In this document: positions 1 to 11,459 of the stretch, in pieces
Layout of the letters: each line of letters starts with the position of its first letter
How positions within the stretch are numbered: position 1 is the stretch's first letter
Assembly: GCA_012845835.1 (NCBI GenBank)
Contig: JABAKD010000027.1
Location: 248,001-312,000 of the forward strand
From: Undaria pinnatifida
Taxonomy: Eukaryota > Sar > Phaeophyceae > Laminariales > Alariaceae
Length of the DNA: 64,000 nt
Direction of reading: 5' to 3'
Translations under genes and position numbers: made by a program
Notes under the pieces: model-generated
What the model was told of the DNA's origin: nothing
Seen by the model: the letters and a program-made list of their open reading frames with translations, nothing else
Database searches by the model: none

Positions 1-3000
1 ATGGCATGGGAAGAGGAAGGCGATTTTAGTAATCAGTCGAACATATTTACAGCAGTGGGAGAGGCAAGCAACTACTGCGCAGTCACACACAGTGCGTAAA
101 GATTATCTTCGACGAAATCGTCGATCTCGTAGCGGACGTGTCTTTTGACTGTACAGATACGGCGGCAAGACAATATCATGGAGGTCTCGTGCACTTGTCC
201 CATACAACCGCCCGCCATCGGCTTTTGGTCGAGCCTGCCGAAGCCCTACACATCAGCGGAAGACGTAAGTGAACAAATCACGGTCACACGCAGCTTGCAG
301 AAATGAGTCACGACGACGGCCTCGATCTCACAGTCGAGGTGTATGTTAATCTTGATTATCCTTAAAAGAGGAACCAACATGTGGAAAAAACGCCCGGCCG
401 ACGTATGACACAGCTTGCAAAGCTGAGTACTGGCCACCCGACCGGCTGAAGTCATAGATGACGCGAGATCAGCGAGATTGCACACGCACGCTACAGCAGG
501 AGTGCAACGACGTCTTTCTTAGGGTAAGGAGTAGATTCGATCGATATTGGGTCATGCTCCCTTTTCCTCACACATATGTTGGCCAAAACGAGGTTTGTGT
601 CCTTACCATACGATCATACTACGTGCCGGCTGAGTTACTTTTAATAACCATACCTAAGCGGAGGCAAGACGGAGATCTACGATTTGAAGCAGGGTTTGCA
701 ACGCGTCAAGTCAATAGCAGCTGTTAACCGCGAGCAGGTCGTCTAATGAACGGTGCCATTCATGCCTAACGGGAAACAATCCCGTGCAACACGCAAGGCA
801 ACTAAGATGACACCAAGATAACCCTATTGAGACAACACACCCTGCGATGACTTTCAGAGCCGACTTCCTCCCAAACCAGAAGGGCACACATCACCAAAAT
901 GGCGACTAAGGGAAGACCGTGTCGATACGTCTCCATAAGCACGTCACTTGACGTTTGCACTATCTCCTGTTCCCGTGGTCGAAACATTCAGCTTTGAGAT
1001 TCGTCGGAGAGCACCAGGTATGTTTTTCGGCGTGGTATACGGTACGTAAGGGGTCAGCGTAAAACGGCACTGATATACAGAGCCGGTAACCGTTCAAGGA
1101 CACGAGGCGCTATGCAGTACATAAGAATTTCTCGCCGTAGAAGAAACCACAAAGCTTTGACACTAGCTCTCAAATAATTACGTCAAGACTTACTGATGGA
1201 ACGAGTTAAAAGTATGAAGCCTTCCGTGGTACTAATAGTAGCGTTGTCGAGACGTTAATCGCGAACGTGTGTAGCACAAACACCTCCATGGCCACCAGCT
1301 GAATGGATGGAATGAGGTTCGTACGATGATGTGCATCGCTAAAAAAGTTAACCTCACTCTTTGTTTCGTTTTCCTTTTGTTTCCTGCTCGCTTGTTCTGG
1401 ATGTGGTGGTTGGCTTTGCATGTAGTCTTCCTGACTTTGGTGCACGAAAGACTCCTTGCAGCGCCAGCAAACCTGGCCGGTAGTTACAGCTGGACGTCCA
1501 AGAAAGCGCAAACATGCACATTCCCCCAGTTGCACTAGACGTAAGCCGACAAATGCTACTTGGCATTCATATTCCCCACTGTACCAGGTAGTTTTTTGTC
1601 TTCCATCGCATCGCGTATACCTTGAGTCCACGCACATCTCGGTGAAGAAGCTACTATTACAAGCAAAAATAAAACGCATAAAAACTACGCCTGGTACCAA
1701 AGCAATAATACCAAAGCAACAACACCAAAGCATACATAATCATAAGCGCAGTGCTTTATTGATGTTGGCTGTGAAACCACCCCGACGTCGTCAACCGCGG
1801 TTCCAGACAGAAGCAACACGTATATGGGCCTATGGAGTCGCGCCTCCTGGCCGTGGGCGGGCCGGACAACAAACCAAGTCGACGCGGCCCAGGAATGCGC
1901 CCAGCATAGTTCGTAATAGTTGGTAATGTAGTAGAAAAGTAGATGAGGAAAGGGTGCCTCGTACATACAGCAGGCCGGGTGCGCTTGAAGAAAAACACGA
2001 CACAAAAACAGCGAACTCCGCCGCACGGCCTTCAAAATCACAACATCTAGGCGACGGCGGCCAACTCGAGACGGATTGCGGTGAAACAAGTTGCTGGAGT
2101 TAGAGTAAACTCCTCCGCCCCTGTAAGCTCCGAGTTTGCGGAAATCGGCCACGTACTCCCATGGAATCAGTTATCTAGCCGCCGAAAGACAGCGGTACAC
2201 AGCAGATACACAAAAAATGCTAGAATTAAGCCATGGAAGCCTGTACGCACTTCGCTATGAAGAGACCTTTTTTTTCCTTGCATGGCAATAAACGGCCTCG
2301 GTCGCGTCGCCCTGCTGTCCTTGCCTGATTACAAGTGATGCAGCAAGCAACGAGCAACACCAAACAGCACTAGATGTAGAATAACCTTAGCTGAGTCCAC
2401 GTTTGGGCGGAGCACTTGGGGGAACAAACGAATGATATCCGGGCATGAAGGGGCTGGCACAAATACCAAACGCTAGATATCGCCTCACCTCGCCGATGGC
2501 TCTCCCGCCATACGCCCGCTCCACAAGTTTCTGCGGGAAACAGCACATTCCGCATAAGCGGCTCGTCAAGTCACGACTGTCGTTCACAATGAGTGCGTCA
2601 AGTCACCACCTCCACAACCGTTAGAGTAATGTCTACCAGGTACAGTACGACCGCAGGCATAGGCAAAGGGGTCAAAACTAGAGTGGATACCAGTGAAAAA
2701 TGAACTAAGATGGATTCGCCATGGCACATCTCCCGTAGGACGAGCGTGGGCAACAGGGAAAAGCAGAATGGATTCGCAACGGCACAGCCACTGTGGGATG
2801 CAGTTTGACTTCAATGTACATATTCTTCATGGGTCTGGGGAGTTGTCGCACCCTGCTGCTGTGCTGTAACGCTCGATCACACCCCAGAGGCGATGCGCAG
2901 CCGTTGAGAGCCATAAGGCATACGCAGCTACCTGGTACTTTGTACGGTATATCAAGGTTGTTGAATGCGGAGAACAGATATCCCATACAGCAGCGACACT

Positions 3001-3900
3001 CGCTTTGGCGTACCATTGACAGCTTCAAACCGCACCGAAAATACGGAGTTACTTGCGAGACTGTTACACGTTCGCCCCCATCAACACTTCCACCGGAGGT
3101 CTGCCCGTGCAATACGTTGGATCTACTGACCATCGAAAGAATGTGACAAGAGTACCTATTTCTAAAACAACACGTTTTGTGAAGGCCCGACATGCTTGCT
3201 ACGTGCAGTGCGAAAGAGGAGAAAGCCACCACCAACCTTCGCGTGGACTCGTCTCTAGAGAGAGAGAGAGAGAGAGGAGCTACAGCACCAACATTGGTGT
3301 GGACATGCTTCCGGGGATAGCAGCAAGAACACCAACCTCGGCTAGCGCGTTTTGGGAGAAAATAGCTACTCCTGTGAACACTATTATAGGGAGAGGCGTT
3401 TTCGAGGAGATACCTTGGTGTAGGCGTATTTGTGGCAAGGAGCGCCTTTGTGCAGTACCGCCAGCGATTTACACAGTCCCTCCGGGAACATGTCGGGGCG
3501 CGTGCTGCTCCACTGCCCCCACTTAATGAACGCCGTCCCACAGAGGGCTATTGAGCGCGTCAAGGCGCCGTACCATACCTGAGACGCCACGGACGGGACA
3601 ACAAATGAGGCATTACTAAAATTACTACAGTTCCCACAAAAAAAACGAGAGATCAGATTCTGTTCAATGATCTGCCCCTTTTTTCCGTTCAATGATCTGC
3701 GTCTTATACGATATGTCCTATTTTTTTGTTATGCATATTTCAGGGGATATAGATCGCTGGTCTACGTATGAACATGCACGGTCTAGAGCATGTTGCATAC
3801 TATTGCATAGCGCATGGAATGGGATCCGCATGATCGGCATGATCTAGCACAGTTCGTTGATTTTGTAGCTCTAGTTTAATCAACGACGATCTGCTGTACT
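1..3900. other. no supported gene
   Basis: Frames of up to 278 codons occur (minus 2,705-3,541), but their amino-acid composition is irregular and no domain is seen. A GA microsatellite lies at 3,257-3,276, and three TACCWGGTA motifs occur (1,582, 2,634, 2,929). Confidence 0.6.
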
Positions 3901-3913
3901 GAACACAGGAAAC

Positions 3914-4255
3914 CGCGGTTTTCTGTAGCGCACGGCCAATCCAAACCAAAAGGCATAGTACAACGGGGAGATTCGTGTATAAATGTTGGCTACACCGAGA
4001 GCAGAGGACCGGCCTCTCATTTTCCCTCGACCAAGATGAAAAGCACGGCGACGACGACTACTACTGCTACTATATACCGCCATCACGACTTGCGGCACGA
4101 AACAACAGCACAGCGCGCTTTTCTGTAGAGTACGAGCAGTCCAAACCACCGGGCATTACAACGGAGAGCTATTAGAGCTGTTGGTATTGTGGAGCAACCC
4201 CACAATCATGAAACCGGCCTCACATTTTCCCTGAACCAAGATGAACAGTACGCGA
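3914..4255 (+). repeat. tandem duplication of about 200 bp
   Basis: TTTTCTGTAGCGCACGGCCA at 3,914 recurs in diverged form at 4,113. Both copies end in CATTTTCCCTCGACCAAGATG-like sequence. No gene is seen. Confidence 0.7.
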
Positions 4256-4589
4256 GGCCAGCGGTAATCGCCGGGAAAGAGAAAAACAGCACCAAGAAGC
4301 ACGCTCTCAGCACGAGCTGCGATGCTGCAAGGTGGCGCGACAGAGGAATGGAGTGCAGCAAGGAACGGTTGGTGCAGAGGGAGAGGTAAGAACACGCAAT
4401 ACGCGGGGTTTGAGGAGGTGCGTTACCGCCAAGTGTCAACATGCAGTCCATTCAAATCGCGGCAGCCGAAAACCAACAGCTAAAGCTTTCCTGCAGCGGA
4501 ACAATGTACAGGCAGCACCCTTGCAGCAGTGCGTGGTCCCTAGACTATACACAAACAGGCCATAGGTCATGTGCAGGGATTTTCACGGG

Positions 4590-4805
4590 CCGGGTTACTT
4601 CTCGGTATACCATACCATACCATACCACTATCCCAGTGAGGTTGGGTCAGAGTGGCCCGAACCGACCCGTCAGATATGAAAACTCCTGGCCCGACATGAC
4701 CCGTGAGATTCCAAACATTTCCTGACCCAACCGGACTCGACCCGTGAGAGTTCAAAACCTCTACTATTACTAACCCGATCCGACCCGCGGATTTGGTCAG
4801 GACCC
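4590..4805 (+). repeat. degenerate GACCCG/CCGACC array
   Basis: The motif GACCCGTGAG or CCGACCCG recurs five or six times with spacers of 20-50 bp, after a short CATAC microsatellite. It could be an old satellite fragment. No coding role is apparent. Confidence 0.5.
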
Positions 4806-5594
4806 TTGAAAGACCCTGGATACACTATCTTGGAGGTTTCCCAAAAGTGTGTTATTTTGCGTTTGAGCCGCCACCAACAAAGCGAGGTTGTAATTCGTCA
4901 TGACGCCAACAAAACAGGGGCGCCTTTCCACCTTCGCGTGCCCGATTTTCCATGTCACGTACCCCGTCCGACCATTGGACACTCCAATACGAAGGTATCT
5001 CCGAAAAACGATTGTTACGAGCGACCCATGGCAGCAAAACAGTTGGGATGGGTTTGGTCGGGCTGCGTTTGGCTGGGTTGATGACAGCTTTAAATATTGA
5101 CCAACGCCAGCAATACTTTACTTCCTAGAGAGAGGTGCATAATCCTACAGCTAAAGCGCTTCCGTACTGAGTAACAAGTTCCGTACCGAGTAACCAGCTG
5201 GTTCGGTTGAACACAACTACAACAGGCGGTCCGTCGATGATACCGCCACTGCGGCCGTTCCAGTCACCACGACTCGAACACATGAACAAATATGATCGAA
5301 CGATGGACGTCTTGGGATCCAACGTAGACCTTTATTGCTGTCGGCCAAACGCAAGTCCTGTTGTCGAGCAGATACGGCGATACCCCCGCAGGTCTTAGAG
5401 AGGGCGAACACGGTCTATATCCCGTGGGCATCCCTTCGCGAGCCCTAGCACTAAAGCCCCATTACCGGGACAAAGCACTTGAACTTAGACTAGAATACAT
5501 CATTCTAGGAACTGGGAGAGGGTTAAGAGGCTTAATCCGCCGCTGCACAAGAGGGAGATCAATTAGGGCATTAGGGCATTTTGTGTCGAACGCG

Positions 5595-5955
5595 CGATTG
5601 CCTTGGAGGGTAAGGTGTCCGAGCGCCCTAAAACGGTTTCTGAGGCAGCCACGGCAGTTGTATCCAGCTTGGTTTCTTGTTCCGAGCACGATGTCAACCT
5701 CGCTCATCTCGGTGAGGGCGGGCACGACAGGTATGTCGCGATCACCCGTTCATGCATACCCCAGTCGCTAGGAGGCTCAAGCCATCGGTTTTCAGTAGCG
5801 TGGACAACTCGAGCAGCTGGTGCTGAATATGTGATTGCCTTCGATGGTAGGGTGTCCGTGCATCGAAAAATTAGCTCCAAGGTAGCCAGGGCAGTTGTGT
5901 CGCGCCTACTCCCTTGATCCGAACAGGAATTGTTCACAACTCCACTTCGGTAGCG
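5595..5955 (+). repeat. diverged tandem duplication of about 235 bp
   Basis: GCGATTGCCTTGGAGGGTAA at 5,595 matches GTGATTGCCTTCGATGGTAG at 5,831. Both continue to CAGGGCAGTTGT-like sequence and a TTCCGAGCA/GATCCGAACA block. A 136-codon plus-strand frame (5,361-5,771) overlaps the first copy but has no recognisable domain. Confidence 0.65.
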
Positions 5956-6412
5956 CAGCACCCCAACGCCAGTTCGCGCTGTACCAAAGCAGTTCCAACG
6001 CAAACATCACAACACAAATGTAAAGGGCTTCATGTCGTTACCTGGGTTGAATCTAAGTACAACCAGGGACACAAACATCCGTTGCCTTGTATCATGCAAA
6101 ATCCACATGTGCTCTTGTGCCACTCACGTTCCAGCGGCATGATACCCGGCCGTACCAACCAAGATTTTATCAAGTTGCGTTGTGTCAGCCGTAAGGCGAA
6201 AACCACCGCCCGTTTAGAACTGCACCCAATGCATTGAGGGACAAACTACGTGATATTAGAGTAGGATACACTTTGTATTGCAGCAAAAGGGTTACGCAAG
6301 AAATGCCAGGATTGCCGGTATGTCGCTTTGGGGACCGAAAGCGGTGAAATGCACGAAATGTACCGTTTGCTTGGACGCGGGAGAACTGGGGTTATTTTTC
6401 CATGCTCCGGCA

Positions 6413-6437
6413 GGGGTTAGGGTTAGGGTTAGGGTTA
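6413..6437 (+). repeat. interstitial telomere-type repeat (GGGTTA)x4
   Basis: Four consecutive GGGTTA units lie in non-coding sequence. A shorter run (about two and a half units) is at 32,912-32,926. Such blocks far from a chromosome end can mark repaired breaks, old fusions or capture of telomerase products. Confidence 0.9.
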
Positions 6438-8464
6438 CGAGTACATAGCAAAGATATCTTGGCGAGGAGGCGACTTTACAACAATGCACGTCCTCACTTG
6501 AAGCAGTTCCGCGGTTTTCCATTGACGCATCTCCATCTAGCCACGTGGCTGCTGGAGAGCTCGAAGCATGACCACCTGGACGGCAGAAATACACGTTTCG
6601 AAGGGAAAACGAACAAGAACAAGAGCAAGGACAAGCACAAGAACAAGCAGTGCGACAGGGTCAGGGCTCGGTACATCCAAATACAGAAAAGTACAGACAA
6701 GTACACTTAGATTCAGATAAACAAAGGCAAAGTGTAAGCACATACCAGATGCCAGATATATTGTAGTAATGTATCGCCAACGCAACCTACGTATAACCCA
6801 ACCCATAACCAGGCAACCCTACCCTGTACCAAAATCTTCAACATGCCATCACCTTTTTTGTGCGGGCGATCCGAAAATAAAAAATAAAATTGACGATGCG
6901 TCGTGTTATATCATGTTATATCATGTTATGTCATGTTGTACCTTATTCAAATACACAACATCGCGGCCGGATGTTTGGCACATGGTGCTGGGTACTCTAC
7001 ACAGCAGTACGACGTAGGCGCCCGTACGCTCCATCGCCAACTATAAAATGTATTCCTGGTACAACAGCGCTTACGTTTAGTACACACGAGTCAACGAAAG
7101 GGAAAGGCCCACATGGGCTGAGAAAGCAGTTCCATTCCATGTCATCCCTTGCGGTGACGATCATAGCAGCGAATCACTCTTGTATTCACTTTTTTTTCTT
7201 GCGGTAACAGCAGAAACTAAAACTCCGGAGTACATGTGATACTAGTTAGTGTTGCCGGTAACGTTGGTAGCAAGTTTGGGGTAATGCACGTCTCGGCTTT
7301 TACAGCTCAATTGATATATTGTGGTCGTTTTCCAGGCGTATTTCTCGTTGACTTCAAGTTACACTCGAATGCTGTTGCAAGTTGTTTCGTCCCTACTTGA
7401 ACGCGCCTGCTCGGCATGTTCATCATCGCACCCGTGCGGTTAACTGTCACCGCCAACCCGAGGTAGACCCGAACACAGAAGTCGCATAGCCCATCCTATC
7501 ACAAATCGTGGGTTCCCAATAGTGCCGCTTGAAGAGTGGAAGAGTGCCGCTGCTCTCTACAGTGCCAGTGGTGTCGATTGGCACGACTGGATTTCTCTAC
7601 AGTAACTCCCTACAAAACAGTACCCCTTTTCCCAATAGTGCCCGTGCCCTGAAAAGTGCTGACATATTCAGCTGGCACATACCGGGACTAGTGAGGTACT
7701 GCACAGTTTCAGTAGCGAATTCACCCCCGGCGTCCCGAGCTATGGGGTTGGAAACAAATACAGAAGTATACGTGAGAAGGACTCTATGTACAGGGATTGT
7801 GTACACTGCTGTAATTATGTAATTCCACTGTGGCCCGAGGCATCGGCTTTGGGCAGATGACGGGGATGTATGTATATTTTGGTACACGTGCTGGTCGTTG
7901 CCCACGTTTTTTTGTCGTCGATAGGCACCAAAGCGCAGGCATAGCCAGTAGGAAAAGATACCGCTGCTGCACGTGTGCAGTACTTCACGCTGTTCTTTCA
8001 TCAACATCATCTACCGATACGATACCTGTTACTGCTGCATGATCTCGCACAATTAAGTACTGGTGTTTCACTCTTGTAAAACAGCAGAAGAAAAGCGACG
8101 CATTTTCCAAGATTGGAATTCATTTCGCCCGAAAAAAATGTGTGCAGCTGTAAACAGCTCAAAATCAGGTTAAAAGCGAATGTGAGTTTCTAACTTACAC
8201 CGCGCCGAAACAACAGGAACCCAGTTGAAAAAGCATGCAGCGTCCGCCGCTCGCCGCCATGGTTGTCCACAAACCTGGAACGCGTTTTTCATATTTTGGG
8301 AGGATTTTTGTGTCCGGGTTTTCGGGGCTGCTGCTGTGCAGCATGTCGTTGATGAGCCACGGCCGCTGTTGTTGCTGCTGCTGCTGCTGCTGCTCTTTCC
8401 CTAAAACTTGTTGTTCCCTTCTTGGGGGTCGGGGCTATTAATACCTATGCGGCTTATTGCTGTT

Positions 8465-8690
8465 TGAGCTTGTCGTGTGACCTCGCACTAGGCCACGTGA
8501 AAACATTAACAGCAACAGCAGTTGTTGTCGGGTAGCTGCTGGTTGTTGCTATTGGAGCCTGTCGTGTGACCTAGCACAATGCCACGTGAAAAAACATTAG
8601 CGCCATTAGCAGCAGCAGAGTAGCAGCAACAGTTGTTGGATAGCAATGCTGTTTGTTGCCATTTAAGCCTGTCGTGTGACCTCAAACAAC
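8465..8690 (+). repeat. three tandem units containing CACGTG
   Basis: GCCTGTCGTGTGACCTCGCA begins units at 8,465, 8,554 and 8,665. Two continue with GCCACGTGAAAA, an E-box/G-box core. CAGCAG/GTTGTT-rich spacers separate them, and a CTG repeat precedes them at 8,370-8,395. They could bind bZIP or bHLH factors, but no gene start is visible nearby. Confidence 0.65.
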
Positions 8691-9178
8691 AACAGCAACA
8701 GCAAAACAACAATAACAACAGAGCAGCAACTGTCTACTCATATCGCAGATATTTCCGTACTTGCCGTCCATCATCCACCGACGCGCACAGGTTGACGCCA
8801 ATCACAAATACAGTAGTGGCTACGACATAAGAGACAATTTGTCTTGTTGCCGAGCTTTCTCTTCTATCGAGCTCTCAGAAAAGTAAAACGCACGCACAAC
8901 ACACGCGCACGCCTGCAGATGGCACGCCCGACGTTTCCTACCATCTTGGAAAGGCTACGCTAGCTTGGATGAGCAATCACGGCTCGAGAGAAACAAAGCA
9001 AACGTGTGCTATTGATAGAGACTTTTTCGGAGATGGAGAGGAAGGAGAGGGTGCTTCCGGGCGAACATCGATGGGGAGTGGGAGGAGGAGTGCATAGTTT
9101 TTTGCATCTATGTTTGCGGCTGATTTGTGGCGCGTTTTTTCTTTCTTTAGTTACAACGAGGCAGGGTACATAACAAAC

Positions 9179-9845
9179 TATAAAAATAAAAATACGCTCC
9201 AGCTGTGAGATGGAAGCTTTTTGTCGAAAATCATTTTTGCAAGCTGTGTGTGATACTCCGATCGCGCGTATTACGGCTTGTGTGTCTTCATTAAGGATAT
9301 AGGTCGGCGACTTCCCTTGCAACTACAGTATAACTATCAGGGTCAACAGGGTGATGCTAGTTAGTCTGTGCGCGGAAACTATAAAACCCGTTTTTGAGGG
9401 GGACAAAATCTGACAGCTGTGGAAGGAAATGCATCAGTTTAGTAAGTGAATCATGTAAGTCGAATAAACGGTGAGGGAAGGGCGGAGTTCTGAAGAACGT
9501 GGGGGCCTGCGTTTGATCAAGAGGGAGGGGGGGGGGGGGGGGGGGGGGGCGGGACGGACGAGGCAGCTCAATCTGTGCGTGGAAACTATAAATCCTTCAA
9601 GGGGATGATTCTGACGGTTTTGGAAATAATGCACCAGTTCATCATGTATATCCTGTAAGTCGTACAACCAGTAACGAGAGGGCGGAGCGTTCGAGGGGGT
9701 GGGGGGGTCGGGGGGTGGGGGGGGGGGGCGAAAGGGTTTTTTAAACAACATATTTAGGTCGCATAGATGTAGGGGTTTGCTATACGAGTGGTGCTAGGTC
9801 TAGGCGATGATGCGGGTGGTGGGGAAGGAGGGGGCGTTGGGGGGC
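9179..9845 (+). mobile_element. G-run dispersed repeat family, copy 1 (partial)
   Basis: This copy begins TATAAAAATAAAAATACGCT and shares about 250 bp closely with the copies at 14,073, 22,517 and 53,760. It includes TGTGTGATACTCCGATCGCG and GCGCGGAAACTATAAAACCC. It continues with diverged modules (GTGGAAACTATAAATCC; GGTGCTAGGTCTAGGCGATG) separated by long poly-G tracts, one at about 9,528-9,550. No transposase is visible, so the class is unknown. Confidence 0.75.
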
Positions 9846-10125
9846 ATCAGCCACTATTTCGTCCAACCTGCAACACGTTTGGAAGACTGATTTTCGCGGG
9901 GGGGCGGGGGGGGCACAGGTATACACAGAGCGAAGCAACCGTGAGCACACAGTTATTTTTGCTTTCGGTGGGTACATGCTAATAAAACAGATCGAACGGT
10001 CGTCGAGTGCACAGGATGCACAGGCATTTCCACAGCATGAGCTCAACATAGTTCCTAATGTGCTCTATCTTTGACATCGATTTTCTTTGTTTTGGAATGA
10101 GCACTGTTCTAAGTGGCTGTGTGGA

Positions 10126-10303
10126 ATTTGGCTACGATATTAAAGAAAAGGATCTTAAACCGAAATGAGAGAAAACCGAATAAGTAGCGGCTACGGTTTA
10201 AGAGAGGGTCGGTACAAGCCAATTTCTCTCTCTTAAATCCGGCTTTCTCTTATACCGTCTCGGCTACGGTATAAGATAATATTCTCTTATACCGTAGCCA
10301 AAT
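10126..10303. mobile_element. MITE-like hairpin with terminal inverted repeats
   Basis: The left end ATTTGGCTACGATATTAA and right end TTATACCGTAGCCAAAT are near-perfect reverse complements, enclosing 178 bp. Inside are further copies of CGGCTACGG[TA]ATAAGA and TCTCTTA[AT]A in both orientations, so the whole can fold into stacked hairpins. No protein is encoded. A clear target-site duplication was not seen. Confidence 0.55.
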
Positions 10304-10904
10304 CAAAAGCGCGCCAGAGAGAGACGCTCTTGTCCGAACTATATGTCGTAGGAGGTCGTAGAGAGTGTATCATTCAATATCGCGTAACGCAGCAAGCGTT
10401 ACCACGTCGGGCTACCTCCAAACACCGCTCATTCTCTTGGTTGGCGAGCACGTGGACCAAAGTACGTGGTGCGCTTTTGGTGGATCTGCGCTTGGAAAAT
10501 AAATCATCGTCGTGTCATGCGATGCACATTTTGCGCGTGGACACGCAAAGTCGGTACAGTAGTGGTCTTGTTGTTTTTGTTTTATAGGTGTGTTTCATGC
10601 TCGCACCTCTTCTAGAAGGACAAAACGAGGCTACGAATGCACCAGCACTCAAGAAAGACGCACCCGTTTACACACTGCACCCCTTCCTCCCACCGTACCC
10701 TCAACACAACACCCTCAACCTCTCATCCCATCGATTTAAACCCCCGACAAAACACGAGTCAACGAAAAAAAAACCTTCACATTATCGAGACATCACTCGC
10801 CCTACAAATAACACAAACCCAAGAAACTAACGCTACCCTCACGACCTGTCAGCCTGAACACAATCTGTGTGTGTGATTTGTGTGTCCACGTGGTTTCCAA
10901 ATGG

Positions 10905-11095
10905 TTCGATTTAAGAGAGAATCTCGGAAGCAATAGGAATTCTCTCTTATTATATCGATTTTGATTGGTACAAGCCAATTCCTCTCTCTTAAATCCGTAC
11001 TTTCTCTTAAAAAAGTTCTCTTAAACCGTAGCCGCTACTGTATAAGATAAACATTTCAGCTCGTCGAACCGTCTCTTATATCGTAGCCACGACTG
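10905..11095. mobile_element. second MITE-like copy, related to 10,126-10,303
   Basis: It shares GGTACAAGCCAATTCCTCTC, TCTCTTAAATCCG and CTCTTA..CGTAGCC with the element 0.6 kb upstream, but its ends are less clean. It starts around TTCGATTTAAGAGAG and ends around TTATATCGTAGCC. It is probably a diverged or truncated copy. Confidence 0.5.
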
Positions 11096-11227
11096 TAGTC
11101 TGCTCCGCGAATACTCGTATCCGACAAGAACCCTACCTGGCTTCTCGTAGAGGAGCGGCTGTAGCGTTACAGCAGCAGCATGGCAAAAGCCCTCATACCG
11201 CTCTACTCGCGCCCTACCGATATCTGT

Positions 11228-11451
11228 CGTCGCTGTATCATACCACACTGACATGATACGTGAGCTCGACCTGGTTTCGCGTACAGCAGCAGTCGCACGT
11301 TGCAGCACGTTGCAGCAGCAGACTGCTGTGCTCGTCGCTGTATCATACCTGGTATATATACCACACTTCACATCATACGTGAGCTCTACCTGGTTTTGAG
11401 TGCAGCGGCAGTTTCACGTTGCAGCACGTTGCAGCAGCAGACTGCCGTGCT
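11228..11451 (+). repeat. tandem duplication of about 105-120 bp
   Basis: CGTCGCTGTATCATACC begins both copies (11,228 and 11,333). Each ends in GTTGCAGCACGTTGCAGCAG. The second copy carries an inserted TACCTGGTATATATACC segment that the first lacks. It shows how the TACCWGGTA motif can be gained within an otherwise conserved duplicate. Confidence 0.8.
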
Positions 11452-11459
11452 CTCGGGTA

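Larger units (their letters stand above)
5960..9170. other. no supported gene
   Basis: Apart from the TTAGGG block at 6,413, a TCATGTTATA-type short repeat near 6,905-6,935, the CTG run and the CACGTG units, I see nothing coding. Scattered ATG-led frames are short and without domains. Confidence 0.55.

Noticed and set aside
2705-3541. The longest open frame of the window, 278 codons on the minus strand
   Set aside because: A frame this long is possible by chance in 64 kb. Its amino-acid mix is irregular, it spans a GA microsatellite and no domain is visible.
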